Assembly (NCBI GenBank): GCA_964508765.1
Contig: CAZDVD010000002.1
Coordinates: 62,001 to 126,000 of the forward strand
Source of the DNA: JABMPR01 sp964508765
GTDB taxonomy: Bacteria > Fidelibacterota > UBA8477 > JABMPR01
Reading direction: 5' to 3'
Length of the DNA stretch: 64,000 bases
In this document: in pieces, positions 51,961-60,550 of the stretch
How positions within the stretch are numbered: position 1 is the stretch's first letter
Layout: each line of letters begins with the position of its first letter
Notes under the pieces: generated by a model
What the model was told of the DNA's origin: nothing
What the model saw: only the letters and a program-made list of their open reading frames with translations
The model's database searches: none
Position numbers and translations under genes: made by a program

Positions 51961-52794
51961 ATGAATGAAAAGCTACTTCCCGCCCTCAAGTCATTCGGAT
52001 TTACATCCAACGAAGCCAAAACTTATCTCAGCCTATTGAAAAATAATCCAGCGACAGGATACGAGATTAGTGGTAAGTCTGGGATTCCGAGATCCGCGAT
52101 TTATGAGATATTAAAACGCCTGGAGAGCACGGGGATGGTGAGTTGCGTGGACTCAAATCCAACACGATATATTCCGTTGCCCCCGGATCATCTTTTTGAT
52201 GTTCTGGAAAACAATTTTACAACCAATCTTGATACACTTAAGGATTCTTTAAAAAACGTCAACACTGAACTTGAAGTTGGTGATCTCTGGAATATTCGCG
52301 GTTATGACAGCATGATTGATCGTGCTAGACATATGATCAAGAATGCTGAAAAATCAGTTTACCTATCCATTTGGCTCACCGAGTACAAAAGGCTCTTTTT
52401 AGATTTGGTGGCTGCAGAAAAACGTGGCGTTGATATCGTCATTTTTTCCTTTTGTGACATCCCAAATGAGGTTGGAACTGTATTCGCATACAATCTAGAC
52501 AGTAAGCGTTTGCAGGATGTATGGAACAGCAAGATATTATTGGTGGTGGATCATGATTCTGCCCTCCTGGGAGGTGTAGAAATGCTGCCAACCAATAAGG
52601 TTGCCTGGACCCGAAATTCAGCGATTGTTGCCATTGCATTAAATTATATTATCTTGGATCTTACATTATTTGGCCAGCGTTACCAACTCGATATGAATCC
52701 AGTGATTACGGGGATGTTACACGGAGAAATACGCAATTTGGATGATCTTCTAAGCGAAGATCACGAAGCAATTATCCACCTGAAGAAGAATTGA
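51961..52794 (+). CDS. TrmB-family sugar-responsive regulator
   Basis: This 277-residue protein has an N-terminal winged helix of TrmB type (about 5-75, FGFTSNEAKTYLSLLKNNPATGYEI then SGIPRSAIYEILKRLESTGMV), a short coiled coil, and a C-terminal effector domain (about 105-260) with PLD-like features. TrmB proteins control sugar uptake and glycolysis/gluconeogenesis in archaea and occur more rarely in bacteria. It directly precedes two GAPDH genes and, further on, glucan-processing genes, which are its probable targets. Confidence 0.88.
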   Translation: MNEKLLPALKSFGFTSNEAKTYLSLLKNNPATGYEISGKSGIPRSAIYEILKRLESTGMVSCVDSNPTRYIPLPPDHLFDVLENNFTTNLDTLKDSLKNVNTELEVGDLWNIRGYDSMIDRARHMIKNAEKSVYLSIWLTEYKRLFLDLVAAEKRGVDIVIFSFCDIPNEVGTVFAYNLDSKRLQDVWNSKILLVVDHDSALLGGVEMLPTNKVAWTRNSAIVAIALNYIILDLTLFGQRYQLDMNPVITGMLHGEIRNLDDLLSEDHEAIIHLKKN

Positions 52795-52864
52795 CAATTG
52801 AAATTATATCTAACCTTTAACAATCGCTCCCCTTTGAATAGGGATCGAAACGGAGGCACGTTCT

Positions 52865-53881
52865 ATGAGTAAAATTAGAGTCGGGCTGATGGGATTTGGC
52901 GAGATCGGTAGAGATGTTTACCGTTTAAGCTTAAACCAGCCTGAAATGGAAATTGTAGCAATTAGTGATATTGGTCGCTCCGATATTTTGCACTATTTGC
53001 TGAAAAATGATGGAAGAGATCCAGTAGATACCAAACTTGAAGGAAATTTCCTTGTTGTTGGCGATCAGAAGGCTCGTCTCATCCATGGTATAGCGCCAAA
53101 AGATGTTCCATGGGATGCTTTTGATGTTGATGTCGTCATCGACCTGACCCACAAATATCGTACAAGAGAAACCATGCAGGGCCACCTGGATTCAGGAGCC
53201 AAGCGTGTTATTCTCGGTTCACTACCACAGGATGATATCGATCGAGTTATTGTCATGGGTGTGAATGATGACACAATGAAAGCAAGTGATAAACTTGTTT
53301 CTGCTGCATCTGCTACCACAAATGCTCTGGCTTTGATGCTGGATATTCTGGATAAGGCATTTGGTATTGAATATGCCATGATGACTACAATCCACGCTTA
53401 TACCAGTGATCAGCCCTTGCGTGATACGGTTGCTGCAGATTTCAGACGCAGTCGCTCAGCCGCTGAGAATATCATTCCAAATGTGAACATCAGTCCATAT
53501 TGGATGGAGCATATCCTACCTCGTTTTAAAGGTAAGATTGAAGGGTCCGCGCTTAATGTTCCTGTACCAATGGGATCACTCCTTGATCTGACCTGTGTAC
53601 TGACCAAGGGTGATGCAACGGCTGAAGAAGTGAATGATGCCATGCGTACAGCCGCTAAGTCATTAAGTGGATATGTTGAAATCACAGAAGATCCCATCGT
53701 ATCTAGTGATGTGATTGGAAATGCCCACAGTTTGCTTTTTGATACCAAAGGTACCATGAAATCAAGCAAGCGTATGGTGAAGACTCTGAGTTGGTATGAT
53801 AATAGTCTTGGTCAGGCCGGACGTCTAGTTGATCTAGCTCTTGCTTATGCGAAGCTCGGGGTAGAAGGAGGTGTTGCATGA
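52865..53881 (+). CDS. GAPDH-like protein without the catalytic cysteine
   Basis: This 338-residue protein follows the GAPDH fold over its full length. The active-site motif SASCTTNC reads SAASATTNA, so the catalytic Cys is Ala150 and the second Cys is Ala154. His177 is kept (TIHAYTSDQ). The phosphate-binding TTTGAA loop is replaced by NVNISPY, and the Arg of the ARVPV motif by Asn (LNVPV). In the NAD loop GFGRIG reads GFGEIG. Phosphorylating GAPDH chemistry is therefore very unlikely. Its stop overlaps the start of canonical gap by 4 bp, so both are made together. It may form mixed tetramers, sense NAD(H) or sugar phosphates, or have a new activity. Confidence 0.9.
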   Translation: MSKIRVGLMGFGEIGRDVYRLSLNQPEMEIVAISDIGRSDILHYLLKNDGRDPVDTKLEGNFLVVGDQKARLIHGIAPKDVPWDAFDVDVVIDLTHKYRTRETMQGHLDSGAKRVILGSLPQDDIDRVIVMGVNDDTMKASDKLVSAASATTNALALMLDILDKAFGIEYAMMTTIHAYTSDQPLRDTVAADFRRSRSAAENIIPNVNISPYWMEHILPRFKGKIEGSALNVPVPMGSLLDLTCVLTKGDATAEEVNDAMRTAAKSLSGYVEITEDPIVSSDVIGNAHSLLFDTKGTMKSSKRMVKTLSWYDNSLGQAGRLVDLALAYAKLGVEGGVA

Positions 53882-54879
53882 GAGTAGCAATTAATGGATT
53901 CGGACGTATTGGTCGTTCCGTATTTCGTATTTTAGATAAACGCGAAGACATCAATGTCGTTGCCATCAATGATCTATTTGACCGTGAAGCACTGGCTTAC
54001 CTCTTGAAGTATGATACCGTTATGGGTGGTTTTGGTGACAGTACTGTTCGTATTGAAGGTGATGTTCTGCATACTGCCAATGATACAGTGAAAATGATCA
54101 GTGAACGCAATCCTGAAGATTTACCCTGGAAAGAGTTGGATATTGATGTAGTTATCGAGGCTACAGGTGTTTTCAGAACCAAAGAATCTCTGACTGCACA
54201 TTTAAACGCTGGAGCACAGCGTGTCATCCTCACTGTTCCTGCAAAGGATGAAATCGATTATACCGTGGTTCTGGGTGTTAATGAAGATGGTCTCAAACCT
54301 GAGCACAAAATTGTGTCCAATGCCAGTTGCACAACCAACTGTTTAGCTCCAATGGCTAAAGTTCTTAATGATGCTTTTGGTATTGTTGAGGGTGTCATGA
54401 CGACATCACATGCCTATACCAATGATCAGCGTCTTGCTGATGTTCCTCACTCAGACTGGCGACGTAGCCGTGCTGCAGCTGTAAACATCATTCCTACTAC
54501 CACAGGCGCAGCCCGTGCAGTGGGAAAAGTTCTCCCTGAACTCAAAGGCAAACTGGATGGTATCGCAGCTCGTGTTCCTGTTGCTGATGGTTCTGTTGTT
54601 GATCTGATTGTTGAGGTGAATCGCAACGTTACTGTTGAAGACATTAACGCAGCTGTTCTCGCAGCATCCAAGACGGATCGTCTCAAGAATGTACTTGAGT
54701 ACAGTGAAAATCACCTGGTTTCTTCCGACATTATCGGTAACCCATACTCCTCTATATATGATGTATCATACACACGAGTTGTTGGAAATCGTATTGTCAA
54801 GACCTTGAACTGGTATGACAACGAATGGGGATATTCAAACCGCGTTGTTGACCTGATCAACTTGTTTAAGGGTATGTAA
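53878..54879 (+). CDS. gap: Glyceraldehyde-3-phosphate dehydrogenase
   Basis: Canonical class I GAPDH of glycolysis. The 333-residue product has the NAD motif NGFGRIGRSVFR, Asp32 in VAINDLFD favouring NAD, catalytic Cys151 in SNASCTTNCLAP, His178, the TTTGAARAVG phosphate loop and ARVPVADGSV. All catalytic residues are intact. It overlaps the Cys-less paralogue by 4 bp, so expression is coupled. A stem-loop follows. Confidence 0.98.
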   Translation: MRVAINGFGRIGRSVFRILDKREDINVVAINDLFDREALAYLLKYDTVMGGFGDSTVRIEGDVLHTANDTVKMISERNPEDLPWKELDIDVVIEATGVFRTKESLTAHLNAGAQRVILTVPAKDEIDYTVVLGVNEDGLKPEHKIVSNASCTTNCLAPMAKVLNDAFGIVEGVMTTSHAYTNDQRLADVPHSDWRRSRAAAVNIIPTTTGAARAVGKVLPELKGKLDGIAARVPVADGSVVDLIVEVNRNVTVEDINAAVLAASKTDRLKNVLEYSENHLVSSDIIGNPYSSIYDVSYTRVVGNRIVKTLNWYDNEWGYSNRVVDLINLFKGM

Positions 54880-54906
54880 GCAAATATCCTTTTTTTAAGA
54901 CGAATG

Positions 54907-54932
54907 GAGCCGGTCGTTTAGGCGACCGGCTC
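54907..54932 (+). terminator. GC-rich stem-loop after gap
   Basis: GAGCCGGTCG pairs exactly with CGACCGGCTC around a 6-base loop. Only TGTTGTCT follows, so T-richness is weak. It may still end the gap transcript or limit read-through to the GH57 gene. Confidence 0.6.
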
Positions 54933-54984
54933 TGTTGTCTAAAAAAGTAACACTCCAATCAGTTTTAGCCGGAAAATGTAAAGA

Positions 54985-57054
54985 ATGAAAAAAGTCCAAT
55001 TCATATTTGGAATTCATAACCATCAGCCTGTAGGAAATTTTGATCACGTTTTTCATGATGCCTGTGATCGTTCGTACTTACCATTCCTTCAAATCCTGGA
55101 GAAATTTCCAAACATCAGTATGGCTTTCCATTTTAGTGGGTCTCTCATTGAGTGGCTCGAGGGAAATCGTCAAGATGTTCTTGACTTGTTCAAAAAGCTG
55201 GTAGACAGAGGCAATATTGAAGTTCTTGGTGGGGGCTTTTATGAACCTATCCTGGCCATGATTCCTGAAGCTGATCAAATTGGTCAAATCAAGAAAATGA
55301 ACGAATGGGCCCGTCGGAGACTGAACTACGAAATTAGAGGCAATTGGCTCACTGAACGGGTGTGGGAGCCACATCTTGCCAAAAGCTTGAACAAAGCTGA
55401 AATTGAATATATGGTAGTAGATGACTACCACTTTCTCACCACAGGGGCAGATCCCAAAAATTTAAATGGATACTACTACACCGAACAAGAGGGCCAAGTC
55501 CTCAGTGTATTTCCCATTAGTCAGAAAATGCGTTATGCCATGCCCTTTGAAGACCCGCAGGTTGCCATTGACATCCTAAAAAGCTATGCCTCAGAAGATG
55601 GTGAAAGCCTTGTGGTTATGGCTGATGATGGTGAGAAATTCGGTGTTTGGCCGGGGACCTGGAATACGGTCTATGAGCAGAAATGGCTGGAAAGATTCTT
55701 CACACTGTTGAGTGAAAATTCTGATTGGCTAAGCACGACAACATTTAAGCAATACCATGCAAGCCACAATCCTCAAGATCTGGTTTACATCCCCACATCC
55801 TCATATTTCGAAATGTCCCAATGGACGTTGTCAACAGAGCTTGGTCGTCAGATGAACGATTTTATCCATGACCTTGAAAATCAAGGCAAAGCCGATGCGT
55901 CTAGACCTTTTATAAAAGGTGGCATGTGGCGCAATTTTTTTACAAAGTATCCAGAATCAAACTGGATGCAGAAGCGGGTGCAATTTCTATCACTCAATCT
56001 GGAGCAGCTCGCTAGCAAAGGTGGAGTTCCTGACTCACTGAGAGATGATCTCTATCGGGCTCAGTGCAATTGTGCCTATTGGCATGGTGTCTTTGGCGGC
56101 CTGTATCTCCCGCATCTTCGGCACGCTATCTATGAACATTTGCTCAAAGCCGAAGAGCAGTTTTTGGCCAGAGGTGGCAGCTTCCCTGGTCTGGCGGATC
56201 TGGATAGTGATGGGGTCAAAGAATACCGCTTACGGTCAGACAACCTGCAAGTATTCATTTCTGCCGACAAAGGCCACATTCGTGAGATAGACTGGCTTCC
56301 CGCTTACTTCAACGTCACAAACTATCTTCAACGCTACTCGGAGCACTATCATGAGAAGTTGGCTCAAGCCAGCAATGACCAAAACACCAGCGGGTCCATT
56401 CATGATATCGTCCTTGCCAAAGAGGAAGGGCTCCAGGATAAACTATTCGTAGATAATTATCGCCGTTATGGACTCATCGATCATGTTTTTAACAGCGATC
56501 AATCGCAAGATGCTCACTATCGGGGCAAACTGCAGCAAGATTTTTCCATCCAAGCCTGTGATGTCCAACAGAGTGAAGCTGGTGTTCGGATAAATACGCT
56601 AGGCCTTGTAGGCAAGTCGCAGCTCAAAATTGAGAAAAATTTAGAACTTCATCACAACGATTTATCGATAAAAATGACCATTACAAATCTGGGTGATACA
56701 CCCCTTGATCAACTCTATGGTCTTGAGATGAATTTTGGTCTCCTGGGTGGGAATAGCCCGGACCGTTACTATTTAGTGAATGACGAGCATGCCGGAGTAT
56801 TGAATTCAAACGGTGATGATGCCCAGGTCAGCAACGTTTCCCTCATCAATAAGTGGGATAATTTTAAAATTAACATGGGATTCTCAAAGGTCAGTCGCTT
56901 ATGGCGCTCGCCCATTGAAACTATTTCCATGTCCGAAGCAGGTTTTGAGCGAGTCTATCAAGCCTCAGCTTTATTACCGCATTGGAAATTGAGCCTTAAC
57001 CCAGGAGAATTTCTTACAATAGATATCCTCCTGAGCATAAATAATTTTAAGTAG
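54985..57054 (+). CDS. GH57 4-alpha-glucanotransferase/alpha-amylase
   Basis: This 689-residue cytoplasmic enzyme acts on alpha-1,4-glucans. The GH57 start motif is FGIHNHQPVGNF. The nucleophile is Glu124 in TERVWEPH, and the acid/base Asp lies in MADDGEKFGVWPG (214/215). C-terminal beta domains like DUF1925/DUF1926 (about 290-680) match the Thermococcus-type 4-alpha-glucanotransferase plan. Amylase activity is possible too. With the downstream phosphorylase it would mobilise glycogen or maltodextrin to glucose-1-phosphate. No signal peptide is seen. Confidence 0.9.
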   Translation: MKKVQFIFGIHNHQPVGNFDHVFHDACDRSYLPFLQILEKFPNISMAFHFSGSLIEWLEGNRQDVLDLFKKLVDRGNIEVLGGGFYEPILAMIPEADQIGQIKKMNEWARRRLNYEIRGNWLTERVWEPHLAKSLNKAEIEYMVVDDYHFLTTGADPKNLNGYYYTEQEGQVLSVFPISQKMRYAMPFEDPQVAIDILKSYASEDGESLVVMADDGEKFGVWPGTWNTVYEQKWLERFFTLLSENSDWLSTTTFKQYHASHNPQDLVYIPTSSYFEMSQWTLSTELGRQMNDFIHDLENQGKADASRPFIKGGMWRNFFTKYPESNWMQKRVQFLSLNLEQLASKGGVPDSLRDDLYRAQCNCAYWHGVFGGLYLPHLRHAIYEHLLKAEEQFLARGGSFPGLADLDSDGVKEYRLRSDNLQVFISADKGHIREIDWLPAYFNVTNYLQRYSEHYHEKLAQASNDQNTSGSIHDIVLAKEEGLQDKLFVDNYRRYGLIDHVFNSDQSQDAHYRGKLQQDFSIQACDVQQSEAGVRINTLGLVGKSQLKIEKNLELHHNDLSIKMTITNLGDTPLDQLYGLEMNFGLLGGNSPDRYYLVNDEHAGVLNSNGDDAQVSNVSLINKWDNFKINMGFSKVSRLWRSPIETISMSEAGFERVYQASALLPHWKLSLNPGEFLTIDILLSINNFK

Positions 57055-57306
57055 GTTTATCTCGACACTATTTGATACGCATATTGAATAGTAGGAGAGC
57101 AATAAAAAGTTACAACGAATGATACAAAAAAAAACGAATGAGCTATTCTTGCTGGAATCATCACCAGTCTTCAATGAACAGAGTGTCCAAAAAACCTGGG
57201 GATGAAAAACAAGGAAGGTAGTGTACATTTTTCGTAGTATTCGTCAATTTTGTTGTAAAAAAAATAATTATTACCATATGAAATTAGAAATCAACAAGAG
57301 GAATAA
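57055..57306. other. Intergenic region with a 'TTCGTAGTATTCGTC' repeat
   Basis: This 252-bp AT-rich gap has no gene. TTTTCGTAGTATTCGTC continues as AATTTTGTTGTAAAA at about 57223-57258 and matches the repeat near 34526-34560. The promoter of the phosphorylase gene is probably downstream of it; none could be pinned down. Confidence 0.4.
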
Positions 57307-58953
57307 ATGTCAAATAATCAAGCCACTGTAGCTTATTTCAGTGCAGAAATCGGGATTTCTCCCAGTCTGCACACATATAGTGGGGGACTTGGAATATTAG
57401 CTGGCGATCATATCAAGGCCGCAGCAGACTTAGATGTAAACATGGTTGCAGTAACTCTCATGTATAAAGAGGGCTATTTCAAACAGAGAATGGATGAAGA
57501 CGGGAATCAGACGGAGATTTATCCCCGTTTTGAACCAGACCCCCTTCTGGAGAAGTTGGATGGTACCATCACCCTGCCACTCAGAGGTAGGGACGTCCAT
57601 GTGCAGGTCTGGAAGTATACCTTTCTCGGAATAAACGGTACTCCTATCGATATCCTTCTCTTGGATACAGATTTAGATGAGAATGAAGATGATGATCGCA
57701 GCATTACATTGAGACTCTATGCTGGCGGGAAGGATCATCGCATCCTGCAGGAAGCTGTTCTGGGATTCGCAGGTATCCGGGCCCTACGGAATTTGGGGTA
57801 CAAAGATTTTTCTACCTACCATATGAATGAAGGTCACAGTTCATTTCTTACCCTTGAACTCCTGAAGGAATTTAATGGAGATGAGGAAGAAGTACGGAAA
57901 CGATGCCACTTCACTACTCATACTCCCGTTCCTGCTGGTCATGATCATTTCGCGTCTGATCGTGTCAAGCGACTGATAGGTGATTTGTTACCAACAAATC
58001 TGAAACTGCCTTCGATGGTTCTAAACAGCCGTGTACATATGACTGAGCTAGGTCTTTATTTCAGTCGTAGCGCCAATGGGGTTTCTAAACTACACGGTCA
58101 GGTAGCCCGTGATCAATTCCCCCAATTCGAAATTGGTCATGTCACAAATGGGGTATTCCACAGGTTCTGGGTGGGTAAAATATTTAGAGAGGTGTTCGAT
58201 AGACATCTACCAGGTTGGCGTCAAGATCCTTCACGTCTTTTGGATGTTGATTCTGTCCCAGATGAAGAACTTCTCTTTGCCCGACGTGGACAGAAGAAAT
58301 TCCTTCTCGATTATGCCAATTCTCAATCCCAAAGAGCCCTGGCCAATAAAACTTTGACTGTTGGATTTGCCAGAAGGGCTGCCGAATACAAACGAGCCAG
58401 GCTGATTTTTCATGACAAAGAGCGATTAATTCGTTTAGCAAAGGGGAATAAAATTCAATTTATCTTTGCTGGAAAAGCCCATCCCAGGGATGATCATGGT
58501 AAAGAAATTCTCAAAGAAATTGTACTCCAGGCCAAAGAACTGCTGGGTGATGTGAAAATTGTTTTTCTGGAAAACTACAACATGTGGCTGGGTAATCTCA
58601 TTACTGCAGGTGTAGATGTCTGGTTAAATACACCACTACGACCCAATGAAGCTTCAGGAACCTCTGGTATGAAGGCGACACTTAATGGTGTTCCAAATTT
58701 GTCTGTCCTCGATGGCTGGTGGGCTGAAGCCTGTAACGATGGAGTGAATGGCTGGGCAATTGGTGATGCTAACAATGCCACTAATGCCGCGGATGCTGAT
58801 CATCTCTATCGATTGTTGGAAGAACAGGTTATTCCCACATACTACAACGATCAAGCAAAATGGTTAAGCATGATACGTGAATCCATTAAGACGGGTGTGC
58901 AATTCACCGGGACACGTATGGTTCAGGATTATTTAAAGTTATATTATAAATAA
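57307..58953 (+). CDS. glgP: Alpha-glucan phosphorylase, short archaeal/Thermotoga type
   Basis: This GT35 enzyme releases glucose-1-phosphate from alpha-glucans using PLP. The 548-residue product is much shorter than E. coli GlgP (about 800). It begins directly at FSAEIGISPSLHTYSGGLG and so lacks the N-terminal extension of longer members. The PLP lysine is Lys456 in SGTSGMKATLNG. Phosphate-site motifs FARRAAEYKR and NGVFHRFW are present. It follows GH57, GAPDH and TrmB genes, completing a glycogen-to-glycolysis module. AGAGGAAT precedes the ATG. Confidence 0.93.
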   Translation: MSNNQATVAYFSAEIGISPSLHTYSGGLGILAGDHIKAAADLDVNMVAVTLMYKEGYFKQRMDEDGNQTEIYPRFEPDPLLEKLDGTITLPLRGRDVHVQVWKYTFLGINGTPIDILLLDTDLDENEDDDRSITLRLYAGGKDHRILQEAVLGFAGIRALRNLGYKDFSTYHMNEGHSSFLTLELLKEFNGDEEEVRKRCHFTTHTPVPAGHDHFASDRVKRLIGDLLPTNLKLPSMVLNSRVHMTELGLYFSRSANGVSKLHGQVARDQFPQFEIGHVTNGVFHRFWVGKIFREVFDRHLPGWRQDPSRLLDVDSVPDEELLFARRGQKKFLLDYANSQSQRALANKTLTVGFARRAAEYKRARLIFHDKERLIRLAKGNKIQFIFAGKAHPRDDHGKEILKEIVLQAKELLGDVKIVFLENYNMWLGNLITAGVDVWLNTPLRPNEASGTSGMKATLNGVPNLSVLDGWWAEACNDGVNGWAIGDANNATNAADADHLYRLLEEQVIPTYYNDQAKWLSMIRESIKTGVQFTGTRMVQDYLKLYYK

Positions 58954-58976
58954 GTTCTACAGGACATCGGATAAAA

Positions 58977-59012
58977 GGAAGAGGCTGGAAAATTTCCAGC
59001 CTCTTCTTTTTA
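58977..59012 (+). terminator. Rho-independent terminator after glgP
   Basis: GAAGAGGCTGG and CCAGCCTCTTC flank AAAATTT and run into TTTTTAT. The stem is perfect. Its A-rich left side could also serve the convergent minus-strand operon ending at 59031. Confidence 0.92.
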
Positions 59013-59030
59013 TCTATTTATTCTGACAGA

Positions 59031-59474
59031 TTAGTGTCGTCTGTGTTTCTTAAACTTCTCGAGGGTTGTAGCTAATTTCTCTCGCTGTGCCTCCTCAAGA
59101 CTGGCGTGAAATTCAGCATAGTCTGAGACCATATCTTTCCGAAATTCACTAAATTCAGATTCAATTTCATCGAATTGCAGATTAAGTGCATCAACATCCA
59201 GTTGAGTTGATCTGAGATTTTCATCGAGAGATTCGGTTAGCTCAGTATGATTAGCCTGCATAGTCTCTTTGAAGTTTGAGGCATTTTCCAGGACAATCTT
59301 GAGCTTCCCTTGCTGCATCTCGTTTAGATCAAGTTTCTTGGCAATCCGTTTCATCATTTTGGCTTGATCCATGTGGTGGGGTCCATGATGAGCACCGCAG
59401 GCTGCGATACCGAGGATCAGAGCTAAAACAAGTAGACCCATTCCCATTCTTTTATTCAGTTTCAATTTATTCAT
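59031..59474 (-). CDS. Spy/CpxP-like lipoprotein, possible metal or envelope sensor
   Basis: This 147-residue lipoprotein has a lipobox (GIAACG, Cys near 26), a His cluster right after it (AHHGPHHMDQ) and a helical hairpin region with weak Spy-like motifs (LDLNEMQQGKLK, REKLATTLEKFKKHRRH). The ATG at 59474 has AAGGAT upstream and lies 10 bp after the membrane-protein stop. It is third in an ECF sigma operon. Periplasmic CnrX-type sensors of ECF factors share this fold and size. Metal binding through the His cluster is inferred. Confidence 0.7.
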   Translation of the reverse strand: MNKLKLNKRMGMGLLVLALILGIAACGAHHGPHHMDQAKMMKRIAKKLDLNEMQQGKLKIVLENASNFKETMQANHTELTESLDENLRSTQLDVDALNLQFDEIESEFSEFRKDMVSDYAEFHASLEEAQREKLATTLEKFKKHRRH

Positions 59475-59484
59475 GTTTATATCC

Positions 59485-59817
59485 TTATTCATCTTCTGTA
59501 TCAGCAGGTTTTGAGGAGGTCTCCTCATCTGGCTGAACTTCTTGATTGTGCTTCAATTCAATTTTTTGCTTGAGATGCGATTTCCAGGGGGTTGAGGGAT
59601 AGCGTTTGTCATGATGACTTCCACCATGTCCGCCGGAAAACAATATTTTCGATAGGATGATGAGTCCCAGGGCTTGCCAGTATGTTATTACCGGACCACT
59701 AAAGAGCATTGGTATCAACCAGTTCCAGAGCAGCATGGTAATGGCGGGTAAAATGGTAATTGCGAGTATAACAAAGAATGCTATTCCAACAATTTTACCT
59801 ATGGATGATTTACACAT
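59485..59817 (-). CDS. Small two-helix membrane protein in ECF sigma operon
   Basis: This 110-residue protein has two hydrophobic helices (about 8-36 and 43-60), a GGHGGSHHDKRYPSTPW loop and an acidic Glu/Asp-rich tail. It starts 17 bp after the sigma-factor stop and ends 10 bp before the Spy-like gene. Its place matches that of a membrane anti-sigma factor such as CnrY, but no sigma-binding motif is recognised and the cytoplasmic N-terminus is very short. Function unknown. Confidence 0.65.
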   Translation of the reverse strand: MCKSSIGKIVGIAFFVILAITILPAITMLLWNWLIPMLFSGPVITYWQALGLIILSKILFSGGHGGSHHDKRYPSTPWKSHLKQKIELKHNQEVQPDEETSSKPADTEDE

Positions 59818-59834
59818 GATGTATTCCTTTCAAA

Positions 59835-60416
59835 TTATGTATTTATATCTTTTAGCTTTTTTCGCAAAGCCAACACGGCGTACCGCTTTCTGGAGAGTAA
59901 CGTGTTTTGCGAATCTCCAGTGATTTCAGCAATTTCCTTGAAACTCAGACCTTCAATCTCATGCCATATAAATACTTCCCGCTGCAGTTCAGGGAGTTCT
60001 TCTATAGCCGCTTCGATTTGCGCTTGAAGCTGGGATTGCTCGAGTAGCGAAGCACTGTGTAGTTCCGGATCATGAAGCAGGTTCTCTAGAAATTGTCCTT
60101 CTTCAATATCACCGGATTGAATAGCACTATGGCTTCCCTCGATGGTTCGGGCTCGTCTGCGATAAAAATCACTCACCTTGTTCCTGGCAGTTCTATACAA
60201 CCAGCCTGAAGTTGCTTCAAGTGAACGTAGCTCACCGTAGGCACCTGTAAACTGATGAAAAACATCCTGGACAATGTCCTCGGCGTCTTCATACTGTGGC
60301 ACCATTCCAGCCACAGAACGGAGTAACCATTCTCTGGCTTCAAGAATGATCGAACTCATTCCTTGAGCATTCCTAGGTGTGGGTGTTTCAGCTTTTTGTG
60401 GTCTTTTGCTTTGCAT
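59835..60416 (-). CDS. ECF-type RNA polymerase sigma factor
   Basis: This 193-residue sigma factor has region 2 (EDAEDIVQDVFHQFTGAYGEL; TSGWLYRTARNKVSDFYRRR) and region 4 (LPELQREVFIWHEIEGLSFKEIAEI; SQNTLLSRKRYAVLALRKKL). The linker (about 98-125) is acidic. A shorter start at Met20 is possible. It heads an operon with a small membrane protein and a Spy-like lipoprotein, which suggests control by an envelope signal. Confidence 0.9.
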   Translation of the reverse strand: MQSKRPQKAETPTPRNAQGMSSIILEAREWLLRSVAGMVPQYEDAEDIVQDVFHQFTGAYGELRSLEATSGWLYRTARNKVSDFYRRRARTIEGSHSAIQSGDIEEGQFLENLLHDPELHSASLLEQSQLQAQIEAAIEELPELQREVFIWHEIEGLSFKEIAEITGDSQNTLLSRKRYAVLALRKKLKDINT

Positions 60417-60550
60417 GTCACCTATATAGACGCTGATTCATGAAAAATATTGTATACTTTTTTCTGCTGAAGTAGAAAATCTTATGAAACCTAAACTCGC
60501 GAAGGACCAATACCATCGTGAAGGACACAATCAAATCGGAATCAGTAACG

